Shown: positions 7,020 through 15,549, counted from the first letter of the stretch. The stretch is 23,584 bases of DNA from CAZALT01 sp964485515 (GCA_964485515.1 CAZALT010000039.1:1-23584), one strand, 5' to 3'. Notes: generated by a model from the sequence alone, not told the origin. Program-made: numbers and translations.

Positions 7020-9176
7020 ATGACGCTCGCGATCACCGATGACCATGGGACGCTCGGCGCCGTCGTGTCGACGTTCCTCGCCGATCACAAGGTTCTCACC
7101 ACGGCGAGGTCGCTCCTCGACGGGGCCGACGACCAGGTGCCGGTCTTCTGGGACGACGTGGCGAAGCTGGGGTGGCTCGGCCTGCACCTCGCGGAGGTGG
7201 ATGGCGGCTCTGGCTTCGGCCTCGAAGAGCTCGCGGTCGTCGTCGAGCAGTTCGGCGCCTTCGTGTGCCCGGGGCCCTTCGTGCCGACGACCCTGGCCTC
7301 CGCGGTGCTGGCCGCCGTCGGTTCGGACGAGCTGCGTGCCCGCCTCCTGCCTGGGCTGGCCAACGGTTCGGTGATCGGTGCCGTGGCGGTCACCTCTGAT
7401 CTGACCGTCGACGGCGTCGTCGCCTCCGGGGAGCTCGGGCCGGTCGTGAGCGGCGGCCTCGCACACGTGGTGCTCGCTCCCTCGGGCGACGATGTCGTCG
7501 TGATCGACATGGCGTCTGACGGCGTGACGGTCGTCGTCCCGGCCAACTTGGACCCCACCCGTCCGGCAGCACGCGTCTCGCTCGACGGCACCGTCGTCGA
7601 GGTCATCCCGGGCGCGGCCCGGGTGCTGATCGATCTGGCCCGCTCGTTGTTCGCCGCCGAGGCTGTCGGCATGGCACGGGCGTGCACGGAGCAGGCCGCG
7701 GGCTATGCGAAGGAGCGTCAGCAGTTCGGCCGGCCCATCGGTACCTTCCAGGCGGTCAAGCACCACTGCGCCAACATGCTCGTGGCCACCGAGCTGGCCA
7801 CCGCCGCCGTGTGGGACGCGGCTCGTGCTGCCGACACGGGTGGCGACCAGCTCTCGGTCGCGGCCGGCATGGCCGCGGCGCTGGCGTTGCCGGCGGCCGA
7901 TCGCTGCGCGCAGTTGAACATCCAGGTCCACGGTGGCATCGGGTTCACCTGGGAGCACGATGCGCACCTGTACCTGCGACGGGCCACGGCGCTCGAGTCG
8001 ATCGTCGACGCCGAGGCGGCCGCCGTCTCGGTCGTCGACCTCGTGCGCGACGGTGTCCGGCGCGAGCGGTCGGTCGACCTGCCTCCAGAAGCCGACTCGA
8101 TCCGCTCCCGGGTGCGCGAGTTCGTGTCCACCGTCGTGGACCTCGACGACGCGGCGCGTCTGACGGCGCTGCTCGACTCGGGCTACGCCGTGCCGCACTG
8201 GCCCGAGCCGTGGGGCCGCGCCGCAGGTGCGGTCGAGCAGCTCGTGATCGAGCAGGAGTTCTCGGCGGCGGGCATCTCGAAGCCCTCGTACTCGATCACG
8301 GGGTGGGTGATCCTCACGCTCGTGCAGCAGGCGACCGACGACCAGATCGCCCGGTGGGTCCGACCGGCCCTCGAACGGGAGGTGATCTGGTGCCAGCTGT
8401 TCAGCGAGCCTGACGCGGGCTCGGACGCCGCCGCGGTCAAGACCCGTGCCACCCGCGTGGACGGTGGCTGGCTGGTCAACGGGCAGAAGGTGTGGACGAG
8501 CGGCGCGCACGTGTCGGGGTTCGGTCTGGCGACCGTGCGCACCGATCCCGAGGCGGCCAAGCACGACGGCATCACGACGATGGTCATCGACATGCACGCC
8601 GAGGGTGTGGAGGTTCGCCGGCTTCGGATGCCGACCGGCGACTCGGAGTTCAACGAGGTGTTCTTCGACGACGTGTTCGTCCCGGACGATGACGTCGTCG
8701 GCCCGGTCGACGGCGGTTGGTCGGTCGCCCGTGCCACGCTCGGCAACGAGAGCGTGAGCATCGGCAGCGGCGGTGACGGGATGGCCTATCCCGGCGAGGC
8801 GCTGATCGCTCCGCTCGATGAGCACCCCGAGCGGTTGGCCGGAGGAGCCGGCCGGGTCGGTCGGTATCTGGCCAGCGCGGCGGGGGTCGAGCTGTTGAAC
8901 CTGCGCAGCGCGCACCGCGCCGTGGCGGGCGGCGAGCCGGGTCCCGAGGGCGCGGTCACCAAGCTGGTGCTATCGGAGAACCTGGCCGAAGCGGCGGCGG
9001 TCCTCGTCGCGCTGAGCGGTCCGGACACGGCCTACCTCGACGGTCCCGGCGCGCTGAGCGGCCACATGGCGCTCATCCACCGGGCCATGGCCATCGCCGG
9101 GGGCACGTCGGAGATCAAGCGCAACCAGATCGGCGAGCGCCTCCTCGGTCTCCCGAGAGACCCCCTCATCAAGTAG
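7020..9176 (+). CDS. Two-module acyl-CoA dehydrogenase (FadE34/ChsE3-like)
   Basis: At 718 aa this is about twice the usual acyl-CoA dehydrogenase and holds two ACAD modules. Module 1 (about 1-345) has the N-terminal helical part, the arginine loop KERQQFGRP (about 231-239) and IQVHGGIGF (about 301-309). Module 2 (about 365-718) has the flavin/substrate segment SEPDAGSD (about 462-469), WLVNGQKVWTSGA, and the C-terminal GGTSEIKRNQIGER (about 692-705). Single-chain double ACADs are known in mycobacteria as FadE34/ChsE3, involved in sterol side-chain oxidation; a sterol or other bulky acyl-CoA substrate is therefore possible but not shown. Module 1's middle beta domain is degenerate, so one active site is likely. 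The C-terminal motif has GGTSE where medium-chain enzymes have the catalytic YEGT. ATG at 7020 follows a -10 at leaderless spacing. Confidence 0.9.
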   Translation: MTLAITDDHGTLGAVVSTFLADHKVLTTARSLLDGADDQVPVFWDDVAKLGWLGLHLAEVDGGSGFGLEELAVVVEQFGAFVCPGPFVPTTLASAVLAAVGSDELRARLLPGLANGSVIGAVAVTSDLTVDGVVASGELGPVVSGGLAHVVLAPSGDDVVVIDMASDGVTVVVPANLDPTRPAARVSLDGTVVEVIPGAARVLIDLARSLFAAEAVGMARACTEQAAGYAKERQQFGRPIGTFQAVKHHCANMLVATELATAAVWDAARAADTGGDQLSVAAGMAAALALPAADRCAQLNIQVHGGIGFTWEHDAHLYLRRATALESIVDAEAAAVSVVDLVRDGVRRERSVDLPPEADSIRSRVREFVSTVVDLDDAARLTALLDSGYAVPHWPEPWGRAAGAVEQLVIEQEFSAAGISKPSYSITGWVILTLVQQATDDQIARWVRPALEREVIWCQLFSEPDAGSDAAAVKTRATRVDGGWLVNGQKVWTSGAHVSGFGLATVRTDPEAAKHDGITTMVIDMHAEGVEVRRLRMPTGDSEFNEVFFDDVFVPDDDVVGPVDGGWSVARATLGNESVSIGSGGDGMAYPGEALIAPLDEHPERLAGGAGRVGRYLASAAGVELLNLRSAHRAVAGGEPGPEGAVTKLVLSENLAEAAAVLVALSGPDTAYLDGPGALSGHMALIHRAMAIAGGTSEIKRNQIGERLLGLPRDPLIK

Positions 9177-9351
9177 CACACCGCGTTTCTTGTCGCGGCT
9201 CGGACCTAGGACCCGAACTTGGTGGAGCGCACGGTCGATGAGGCGGCGCTCTCCGCCATTTCGGTTCGTTCTGGCGGGTGTGGCGCTGGGCCGGCCTGAT
9301 GCCCGAGCTCGGGACGGGCACGGACCCTGTGCAGGTCACTCGGGGCAGTCG

Positions 9352-9357
9352 TAGCCT
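9352..9357 (+). promoter_or_regulatory. Candidate -10 element for a second leaderless acyl-CoA dehydrogenase
   Basis: TAGCCT is followed by 7 nt and the GTG at 9365. It is identical to the -10 candidate at 18891 before the riboswitch. The 188-bp region before it (9177-9364) holds no gene I can support. Confidence 0.55.
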
Positions 9358-9364
9358 GCCTCGT

Positions 9365-11176
9365 GTGGCTGACTACCGACCTCCGCTCCGTGACATCTTC
9401 TTCGTCCTCGAACACCTCGTGGACCTCGACCGGCTGAGCGGCATCGATTCGCTCACCGACGTCGACCTCGACACGGTGAAGGCCATCGTCGAGGAGAACG
9501 GCCGCTTCGTCGCCGATGCCATCGCGCCGCTCAACCAACCGGGCGACGTGGTCGGCGCCGTCCACGACCCCTCGACCAACACGGTCAAGACCCCGGACGG
9601 CTTCCCCGATGCCTACGCGCAGTACGTCGCCGCGGGCTGGGGTGCCGTGCCGTTCCCCGAGGCGTACGGCGGCGGCGGGTTCCCGTGGCTCGTGGGCATC
9701 GTGCTCCAGGAGATCATCAGCTCCGGCAACATGGCCTTCTCCATGGCCCCGCTGCTCACGCAGGGCGCCATCGACGCCGTCATCCACCACGGCAGCGAGG
9801 AGCAGAAGGAGGTCTACCTCCCCAAGATGGTGACGGGGGAGTGGACCGGCACCATGAACCTCACCGAGCCGCAGGCCGGCTCGGACGTGGGTGCCGTGCG
9901 CACCAAGGCCGTGAAGCAGGACGACGGCACGTACCTCATCACCGGCACCAAGATCTTCATCACCTTCGGCGAGCACGACATGGCCGAGCAGATCATCCAC
10001 CTCGTCCTCGCCCGCACCCCCGACGCGCCTCCCGGCACGAAGGGCATCTCGTGCTTCATCGTGCCCAAGTACCTCGTCGAAGAGGACGGGTCGCTCGGTG
10101 CGCGCAACGACGCGGCGTGCGTGTCGATCGAGCACAAGATGGGCATCAAGGCCAGCCCCACCTGCGTGATGAGCTACGGCGAGGGCGACGGCGCCGTCGG
10201 CTACCTGATCGGCGAGGAGAACCAGGGCATGCGGTACATGTTCACGATGATGAACAACGCCCGCCTGTCGGTCGGCCTCGAGGGCCTCTCGCTCGCCGAG
10301 CGCGCTTACCAGGACGCGCTGCAGTACGCCCAGGAGCGCCGCCAGGGACGAGCGCCCGGCGCGCCTCCCGGCGAGATGTCGTTCATCATCGACCTGCCCG
10401 ATGTGCGCCGCATGCTGCTCACCATGAAGTCCCTCATCGACGCCATGCGGGCGATCATCTACATCACGGCGGAAGGCACCGACCTCGCCGCGCACCTCAC
10501 CGACGACGACGCCCGCACGGCGGCCAAGGAGCGCGTCGACCTGCTCATCCCGGTGGCCAAGGGCTGGTCCACCGACATGGGCATCGAGGTCACCTCGCTC
10601 GCCATCCAGGTGCACGGCGGCATGGGCTTCATCGAGGAGTCGGGCGTCCCGCAGCACTTCCGCGATGCTCGCATCACCACCATCTACGAAGGCACGAACG
10701 GGATCCAGGCCATGGATCTCGTCGGACGGAAGCTACCGATGCGCGCCGGTGGCGTGGTGCAGGACTTCTTCACCGAGGTCGCCGCGCTCGACGTCGACCT
10801 CGCGGCGGCGGGCGACGACCTCGCGGTGATCCGCGAGCAGCTCGCCTCGGCGCTCGAGGTCACCACCGACACCACCAACTGGCTGCTCGAGAACGGGTTG
10901 ACCGACCCGCGCAACGCGCTCGCCGGGGCCACGCCGTACCTGCGGATGTTCAGCTTGCTGGTGGCGGGGTGGGCGATGGCGAAGCAGGGTCTCGCCGCGA
11001 AGGCAGTGCTCGACGGCGGCGCGAGCGGCGACGATGCTGACCTCGCGGCCGGCAAGATCACGACGGCGCGGTTCTTCGCCGAGCAGATCCTTCCCGGGGT
11101 CCACGGCCTGGTGTCGCCGGTCAAGGCTGGCTTCGAGGACCTCTACGCCGTCGACCTCGCCGCGCTGGCCGGCTGA
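9365..11176 (+). CDS. Acyl-CoA dehydrogenase, FadE5/DmdC-like long form
   Basis: This 603-aa flavoenzyme should oxidise an acyl-CoA to the 2-enoyl-CoA. It has the extended layout of the FadE5/DmdC group: an extra N-terminal helix pair (ADYRPPLRDIFFVLEHL), the standard ACAD core, and an additional C-terminal helical domain after about residue 455. Landmarks are TEPQAGSDVG (about 167-176), QVHGGMGFIEE and the catalytic Glu442 in YEGTNGIQAMDL. DmdC members act on 3-methylmercaptopropionyl-CoA, and FadE5 acts on a broad range of fatty acyl-CoAs; sequence alone does not separate them here. GTG at 9365 is chosen because VADYRPP begins the conserved N-terminus and a -10 lies at leaderless distance; upstream in-frame sequence looks non-coding. 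lgt starts 8 bp after its stop. Confidence 0.93.
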   Translation: MADYRPPLRDIFFVLEHLVDLDRLSGIDSLTDVDLDTVKAIVEENGRFVADAIAPLNQPGDVVGAVHDPSTNTVKTPDGFPDAYAQYVAAGWGAVPFPEAYGGGGFPWLVGIVLQEIISSGNMAFSMAPLLTQGAIDAVIHHGSEEQKEVYLPKMVTGEWTGTMNLTEPQAGSDVGAVRTKAVKQDDGTYLITGTKIFITFGEHDMAEQIIHLVLARTPDAPPGTKGISCFIVPKYLVEEDGSLGARNDAACVSIEHKMGIKASPTCVMSYGEGDGAVGYLIGEENQGMRYMFTMMNNARLSVGLEGLSLAERAYQDALQYAQERRQGRAPGAPPGEMSFIIDLPDVRRMLLTMKSLIDAMRAIIYITAEGTDLAAHLTDDDARTAAKERVDLLIPVAKGWSTDMGIEVTSLAIQVHGGMGFIEESGVPQHFRDARITTIYEGTNGIQAMDLVGRKLPMRAGGVVQDFFTEVAALDVDLAAAGDDLAVIREQLASALEVTTDTTNWLLENGLTDPRNALAGATPYLRMFSLLVAGWAMAKQGLAAKAVLDGGASGDDADLAAGKITTARFFAEQILPGVHGLVSPVKAGFEDLYAVDLAALAG

Positions 11177-11184
11177 GCGCTTCG

Positions 11185-12383
11185 ATGCCCGACATCTCGA
11201 TCATCGACAGCGCGGGTGTGCTCGCGTCGATCCCCAGTCCGAGCGAGAACCGCATCGGACCGTTGCACGCGTACGGACTGATGATCGCCCTCGGCGTGCT
11301 CGCCGCCATCGAGCTGTCCGCCCGCAGGTGGAAGGCTCGGCTGGGCGACCCCAACGACTTCTGGTCCATCGCTCTGTGGGCGGTGCCGGCGGGCCTGATC
11401 GGCGCCCGGCTCTACCACGTCATCACCGACTGGAAGACGTACTTCCCCGACGACCCCCTGCGGTCGCTTGAGATCTGGAACGGCGGTCTGGGCATACCCG
11501 GGGGCATCATCTGCGGGGTCGGCGTGGGCGTGTACGTCGCCCATCGCAAGGGCATGCGGCTGTCGGTCGGCCTTGACGTGGTCGCCCCCGCGCTTCCGCT
11601 TGCTCAGGCGATCGGCCGCATCGGCAACTGGTTCAACCAGGAGGTGTTCGGTCGCCCGACGGATCTCCCGTGGGGACTCGAGATCAGTCCGTCACGTCGA
11701 CCGGCGGCCTTCGAGGGCTATGCCACATTCCATCCGACGTTCCTCTATGAGGGGCTGTGGAACCTGGCGATCGTCGGCCTGCTCATCTGGCTCGACCGCA
11801 AGCGGGTGATCCGGCCGGGCAACCTCTTCGTGCTCTACGTGCTGGGATACGGCGTCGGTCGTCTGTGGGTCGAGTCGCTGCGCAGCGACGACGCGAGCCT
11901 GATCCTCGGCCTGCGGGTCAACACCTGGATGAGCCTCGCGGCGATCATCGGATCGATCGTGGTGCTTGCCGTGCGGGGCCTTCGCCGCCGTCCCGACGAT
12001 GACGACGAGCCCTACGTCGACGGCCACCACTGGGAGGGCGACCACACCGGACCGGGCCAGGGAGACGAAGCCTCCGACGGTACGGACGTCGCCCGTGACG
12101 CGGGCACCGCCTCTGCTGGGGTCAGCCCGGATCTGGATGACGAGGCGAACGAGTCNNNNNNNNNNNNNNNNNNNNNNNNNNNNNNNNNNNNNNNNNNNNN
12201 NNNNNNNNNNNNNNNNNNNNNNNNNNNNNNNNNNNNNNNNNNNNNNNNNNNNNNNCGGGCACCGCCTCTGCTGGGGTCAGCCCGGATCTGGATGACGAGG
12301 CGAACGAGTCCGACTCGTCCGACGAGTCTGACGAGTCTGACGAGTCTGACGCCGGCTCAGGAACCTCGCCGCTTCGGGAGTGA
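11185..12383 (+). CDS. lgt: Prolipoprotein diacylglyceryl transferase, interrupted by an assembly gap
   Basis: Lgt is the polytopic inner-membrane enzyme that moves diacylglycerol from phosphatidylglycerol to the lipobox cysteine of prolipoproteins. Key motifs are present: GARLYHVITDW, NGGLGIPGG, the signature GRIGNWFNQE (about 143-152), HPTFLYE and GVGRLWVESLR. The asparagine in NGGL replaces the commoner histidine. The catalytic part is complete before residue 290. A hydrophilic acidic tail of about 70 residues follows, ending in Ser-Asp-Glu repeats. The coding sequence crosses 100 Ns, but the 55 bp on both sides are identical. Removing 155 nt gives one continuous frame of 347 aa ending at TGA 12381-12383. 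The last 27 bases overlap the convergent phosphotransferase gene. Start ATG is 8 bp after the dehydrogenase stop, suggesting an operon. Confidence 0.93.
12101..12310. other. Scaffolding gap with duplicated 55-bp flanks (in lgt)
   Basis: Bases 12101-12155 and 12256-12310 are identical over 55 bp, and 12156-12255 is exactly 100 N. This is what a de Bruijn assembler with k=55 leaves when it joins two contigs sharing one k-mer. The true sequence probably has a single copy and no gap. The GACGAGTCT repeats at 12321-12347 likely caused the branch. Confidence 0.9.
12312..12347. repeat. Inverted repeat and 9-bp tandem repeats in the lgt tail
   Basis: GACTCGTC (12312-12319) and GACGAGTC (12321-12328) form a perfect 8-bp inverted repeat with a 1-nt spacer. 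GACGAGTCT is then repeated three times (12321-12347), coding the Asp-Glu-Ser repeats of the Lgt tail. It lies just inside the end of lgt next to the convergent gene, so a role as a bidirectional terminator is possible but unsupported by any T tract. Confidence 0.75.
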
Positions 12384-13412
12384 GTCGGCGGCCCGCGCCA
12401 ACGGCGGCGCGCCGGCGTCGAGCGGAAGGTCGAGCGCTGTCGAGTCCCACGAGACCTCCCCCGCGAGGCGGTGCAGGTGGCTGTCGCCCCGAAGCGTCTG
12501 CTCCAAGCGGCGATGCGGGTGCTCGTCGGGAAGCGACCGGGTTGGGCCATCGATGGGCGAGCGCAACAGATCGAACACGTCGTAGGAGATCTCGTAGATC
12601 AACATGCGCTCGAGCACGTAGCTGTGCTGGAACAGCTCGGGGTAGTCGTGGGCGAGCCAGTAGGGGATCACGGCGTAGTCCGACGCGATGGTGCTGGACA
12701 GGAACTCGTCGCAGACGAACCAGCGAGGCTGGGAGCAGAACCGCAGGAACACGTCGAGGTCGAGGTCGGGCGGCCCGCCGCGGGCCCACTCCCAATCGAT
12801 CAGACCGGTGATCTGGCGTCCGTCCCACAGCACGTTCTGGAAGTGCAGGTCACCGTGGATCAGCGTGTCGGTGGAGAACGGTTCGAGCGCCGGGGTGCTC
12901 TGGAGGACGAGGTGGCGCGTGTCGGCGATCAGCGCGGGATCGACGCCGGGGCGTCCCTCGACCTCGGCCAGCGCGTTCAGGAGCGGCGCGGCGATCTGCA
13001 GCGCGTTCGGGTCCAAGAGCTGCGGCGCGTCCTCGACCGGGCCGAGGCCTTCGGGAACGGGCACGGCATGGACGGCGCGTAGCACCGTCGCGAGCTGACG
13101 GACCGCGTCGCGTCGATCGTTCAGCGACATCAGCGGCCAGGCTCCGGCCAGCATCTGCCCGGGTAGGCGCTCCACGATGAGCCAGTCGGCTCCGAGCTGT
13201 CCGCCGTAGGCGACCACGTTGGGATAGCACACGGTGTCGGGGAGTTGCGGGCCGAGCTCGGCCTCCCGGTGGAGGCGTCGGTTGGGTCGACGGTTCACGC
13301 GGATCGCGTGGCGGTCGGACAGCCAGACCTCGTTCGTGACGCTGCTGGCCCGCTCCAACGGCACGTGCGGATCGAGGCCCGCATCGCTGAGGGCCTTTCG
13401 TGCACGTGCCAT
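12357..13412 (-). CDS. APH/choline-kinase-fold phosphotransferase
   Basis: This 351-aa protein belongs to the aminoglycoside phosphotransferase (APH) family of small-molecule kinases. The catalytic motif HGDLHFQN is clear, with catalytic Asp188 and Asn193, followed by the metal-binding IDWEWARGGPPDLDLD (about 203-218). The N-lobe shows a nucleotide-binding pattern (SSVTNEVWLSDRHAIRVNR), with the RVN strand where a lysine usually sits, so the ATP-contacting residue may be Arg. In actinobacteria most family members are not resistance genes, and the substrate (sugar, choline-like or antibiotic) cannot be told. I chose ATG at 13412; an in-frame ATG at 13470 would add 19 residues, and neither has a strong ribosome binding site. 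The 3' end overlaps lgt by 27 bp, tail to tail. Confidence 0.88.
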   Translation of the reverse strand: MARARKALSDAGLDPHVPLERASSVTNEVWLSDRHAIRVNRRPNRRLHREAELGPQLPDTVCYPNVVAYGGQLGADWLIVERLPGQMLAGAWPLMSLNDRRDAVRQLATVLRAVHAVPVPEGLGPVEDAPQLLDPNALQIAAPLLNALAEVEGRPGVDPALIADTRHLVLQSTPALEPFSTDTLIHGDLHFQNVLWDGRQITGLIDWEWARGGPPDLDLDVFLRFCSQPRWFVCDEFLSSTIASDYAVIPYWLAHDYPELFQHSYVLERMLIYEISYDVFDLLRSPIDGPTRSLPDEHPHRRLEQTLRGDSHLHRLAGEVSWDSTALDLPLDAGAPPLARAADSLPKRRGS

Positions 13413-13689
13413 GGCGAACGGATCGCTCAATCGACCTTCTCGCGTCGGGGCGGCCCGGAACGGCCGCATCTGGGACTTCTGGTCGACCCGCGACCGCACC
13501 GCCTTGACCGGAATGGGCCGGGAGGCCCATCGCTCGACGAGGTTACCGGTTGCCGCGAAGGGCGGACCATCCGAGCGATCGGCTACCCGGGTCGCCGTCG
13601 ACCAGGTCGGTCCGCCAGGCGCGACCGGTATCGTTCCGGCTGTCGGATCCACCACGATCCGGCTGGAGCTACCGAGGAGATCGCATCCC
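13413..13689. other. Divergent intergenic region
   Basis: The 277 bp between the phosphotransferase and glutathione peroxidase genes hold a candidate plus-strand promoter and ribosome binding site for the peroxidase. I see no RNA gene, repeat or supportable small gene. Open frames run through it in both directions, but their translations look like low-complexity noise. Confidence 0.6.
13629..13634 (+). promoter_or_regulatory. Candidate -10 element of the glutathione peroxidase gene
   Basis: TATCGT matches TANNNT. Transcription from about 13641 would give a leader of some 49 nt carrying the ribosome binding site GAGGAGA at 13674-13680, 9 bases before ATG. Unlike several neighbours this gene looks leadered. 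Confidence 0.45.
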
Positions 13690-14175
13690 ATGGCCGTGTA
13701 CGACGCCGAGATCAACCTGCTCGATGGGACGCCGGCGAAGCTGTCCGACCTGAACGGGAAGGCCGCGCTGTTCGTCAACGTGGCCTCGAAGTGCGGACTC
13801 ACCCCGCAGTACGAGGGACTCGAGCGCCTCCAGCAGACCTACGGCGATCGAGGGTTCACCGTCTTCGGCTTCCCGTGCAACCAGTTCATGGGGCAGGAAC
13901 CGGGTAGCCCCGAAGAGATCCAGACCTTTTGCAGCACCACCTATGGCGTCACCTTCCCGCTGTCGGAACGGATCGAGGTCAACGGCGATGAGCGCCACCC
14001 GCTGTACGTCGAGTTGACCGCAGTCGCCGACGGCGACGGCGAAGCGGGCGACGTGCAGTGGAACTTCGAGAAGTTCCTGATCGCTCCCGACGGTTCGATC
14101 GCGGGTCGTTTCCGTCCAGGTGTCGAGCCGGAGTCCGACGAGCTCGTCGCCGCCATCGAGGCCACGCTGCCGTAG
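13690..14175 (+). CDS. Glutathione peroxidase family thiol peroxidase (Cys type)
   Basis: This 161-aa enzyme should reduce hydrogen peroxide and organic hydroperoxides. The catalytic tetrad is complete: Cys35 in NVASKCGLTPQY, Gln65 in FPCNQF, and Trp124-Asn125 in VQWNF. The active residue is cysteine coded by TGC, not selenocysteine. Cys81 in TFCSTTYGVTFP is at the position of the resolving cysteine of thioredoxin-dependent family members, so thioredoxin rather than glutathione is the likely reductant; actinobacteria generally lack glutathione. No signal peptide is present. ATG at 13690 follows GAGGAGA with good spacing. The DEAD-box helicase begins 90 bp downstream with its own candidate promoter. 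Confidence 0.95.
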   Translation: MAVYDAEINLLDGTPAKLSDLNGKAALFVNVASKCGLTPQYEGLERLQQTYGDRGFTVFGFPCNQFMGQEPGSPEEIQTFCSTTYGVTFPLSERIEVNGDERHPLYVELTAVADGDGEAGDVQWNFEKFLIAPDGSIAGRFRPGVEPESDELVAAIEATLP

Positions 14176-14248
14176 CCAGATCGGCGTCCACACGGCAGTG
14201 GGCTCGGTGCGTGCGGGTCGGGATTCTTCGGGGCGGCGTGAGCACCGG

Positions 14249-14254
14249 TAGCGT
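14249..14254 (+). promoter_or_regulatory. Candidate -10 element of the DEAD-box helicase gene
   Basis: TAGCGT is followed by 11 nt and the ATG at 14266. Transcription would start about 4-5 nt before ATG. An in-frame GTG at 14257 lies too close to the -10 to be transcribed, which favours the ATG. Confidence 0.45.
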
Positions 14255-14265
14255 GAGTGCCACTC

Positions 14266-15432
14266 ATGACCACCTTTGAATCCCTCGGTGTTGCCGCGGA
14301 CATCGCCGCGGTCCTTCGCGAGCGTGGGATCGAGACCGCGTTCCCGATCCAAGAGCTCACCATCCCCGACGCGCTCGCGGGTCGCGACGTGTGCGGCAAG
14401 GCCAAGACGGGTTCGGGCAAGACGCTTGCCTTCGGCATCCCGCTCCTGGAGGGCATCAAGAAGGCAGAGCCACAGCACCCGCGCGGTCTGATCCTCGTGC
14501 CCACCCGCGAGCTGGCGGTGCAGGTGCGAGACGAGCTCGAGCCGCTCGTCAACGGACGCGACTTCGCCATCGAGGCCGTCTACGGCGGCGCGAACATGGA
14601 GAGCCAGATCAAGTCGTTCCGTCGCGGCGTCGAGATCGCCGTCGCCACACCGGGTCGGATGATCGACCTCATCGGCCGCGGCGAGGTCGACCTCGATCAG
14701 GTCACCCACGTCGTGGTCGACGAAGCCGACCGCATGGCCGACATGGGCTTCCTGCCCCAGGTCGAGTGGATCCTTCGCCACGTCCCCAGCGGTCATCAGA
14801 CGCTGCTCTTCTCGGCGACGCTCGACGGCGTGGTCGACACGCTCATCAAGCGCTACCAGACCGACCCTGCCATGCACGAAGTCGACTCCGGCACGGTCAC
14901 GGTCGAGGCCATGGAGCACCGCTTCCTCCTCGTCCACGAGATGGACAAGATCAAGGTCGCCGCGGCCATCGCCCGAGGGGCGAACCGCACGATCATGTTC
15001 GTCAACACCAAGCGCTACGCCGACAAGCTCGCAGCCGAGGTGACCGAGCAGGGAGTGCGGGCCCGAGCCATCCATGGCGATCTTCGACAGAAGGACCGCG
15101 AGAAGGCCCTGGCGGAGTTCGGCGAGGGAAGCCTGCCCGTCATGGTCGCCACCGACGTGGCGGCTCGTGGCATCCACGTCGACGAGGTCGACGTGGTCAT
15201 CCACGTCGATCCCCCTGACGATCACAAGACCTACCTGCACCGCTCGGGCCGCACCGCTCGGGCCGGAGAGTCCGGTGTGGTGGTCACGTTGTCGATCTGG
15301 AACCAGGAGCTCGAAGTCAAGCGCATCATGCGACGGATCGGCATCGAGCAGCCCATCGTCGAGGTCTTCTCGAACGACAAGCGCCTTGCCGACCTCGCAG
15401 GGTGGGACCCTGCGGCCGACGCTTCGACCTGA
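14266..15432 (+). CDS. DEAD-box ATP-dependent RNA helicase
   Basis: This 388-aa protein is a minimal DEAD-box helicase core that remodels RNA duplexes or RNA-protein complexes in ribosome assembly or mRNA turnover. All motifs are present in order: Q motif (FPIQ), motif I AKTGSGKT (46-53), Ia PTRELA, Ib TPGR, motif II DEAD (152-155), motif III SAT, motif IV MFVNTK, motif V ATDVAARGIH and motif VI HRSGRTARAG. It has no long C-terminal basic tail of the RhlE, CsdA or DbpA kind, so a more precise subfamily cannot be given. Length is that of the bare core. It is co-oriented with the peroxidase upstream but probably has its own promoter. Confidence 0.95.
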   Translation: MTTFESLGVAADIAAVLRERGIETAFPIQELTIPDALAGRDVCGKAKTGSGKTLAFGIPLLEGIKKAEPQHPRGLILVPTRELAVQVRDELEPLVNGRDFAIEAVYGGANMESQIKSFRRGVEIAVATPGRMIDLIGRGEVDLDQVTHVVVDEADRMADMGFLPQVEWILRHVPSGHQTLLFSATLDGVVDTLIKRYQTDPAMHEVDSGTVTVEAMEHRFLLVHEMDKIKVAAAIARGANRTIMFVNTKRYADKLAAEVTEQGVRARAIHGDLRQKDREKALAEFGEGSLPVMVATDVAARGIHVDEVDVVIHVDPPDDHKTYLHRSGRTARAGESGVVVTLSIWNQELEVKRIMRRIGIEQPIVEVFSNDKRLADLAGWDPAADAST

Positions 15433-15549
15433 GCCGCCGTTGCCTGGTCGGCCCGGTCGGATTTTCCTGACAACACTCCACACCGGTCGGGTTCGTGCCG
15501 ACAGGTGTGACTGATTCGTCGGCAGATCCTTCGACCACCAGGCACCGTC

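Noticed and set aside
9177..9364. tRNA or small RNA gene in the gap between the two acyl-CoA dehydrogenases
   Set aside because: No cloverleaf or T-arm consensus could be drawn; only a promoter-like sequence near the 3' end is supportable.
9206..10657. Long open frame on the minus strand opposite the FadE5/DmdC-like gene
   Set aside because: Its translation is rich in Arg, His, Asp and Val with no recognisable domain, and it mirrors a clear acyl-CoA dehydrogenase. Such antisense frames are expected in very GC-rich DNA; those at 4504-6888, 7005-8915 and 13669-16068 are the same.
11185..12383. lgt as a frameshifted pseudogene or partial duplicate
   Set aside because: The break is the 100-N gap with identical 55-bp flanks; collapsing it restores the frame, and the catalytic region is intact upstream.
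12357..13412. Aminoglycoside resistance gene
   Set aside because: The APH fold is shared by many metabolic kinases, and there is no mobile element or resistance context here.
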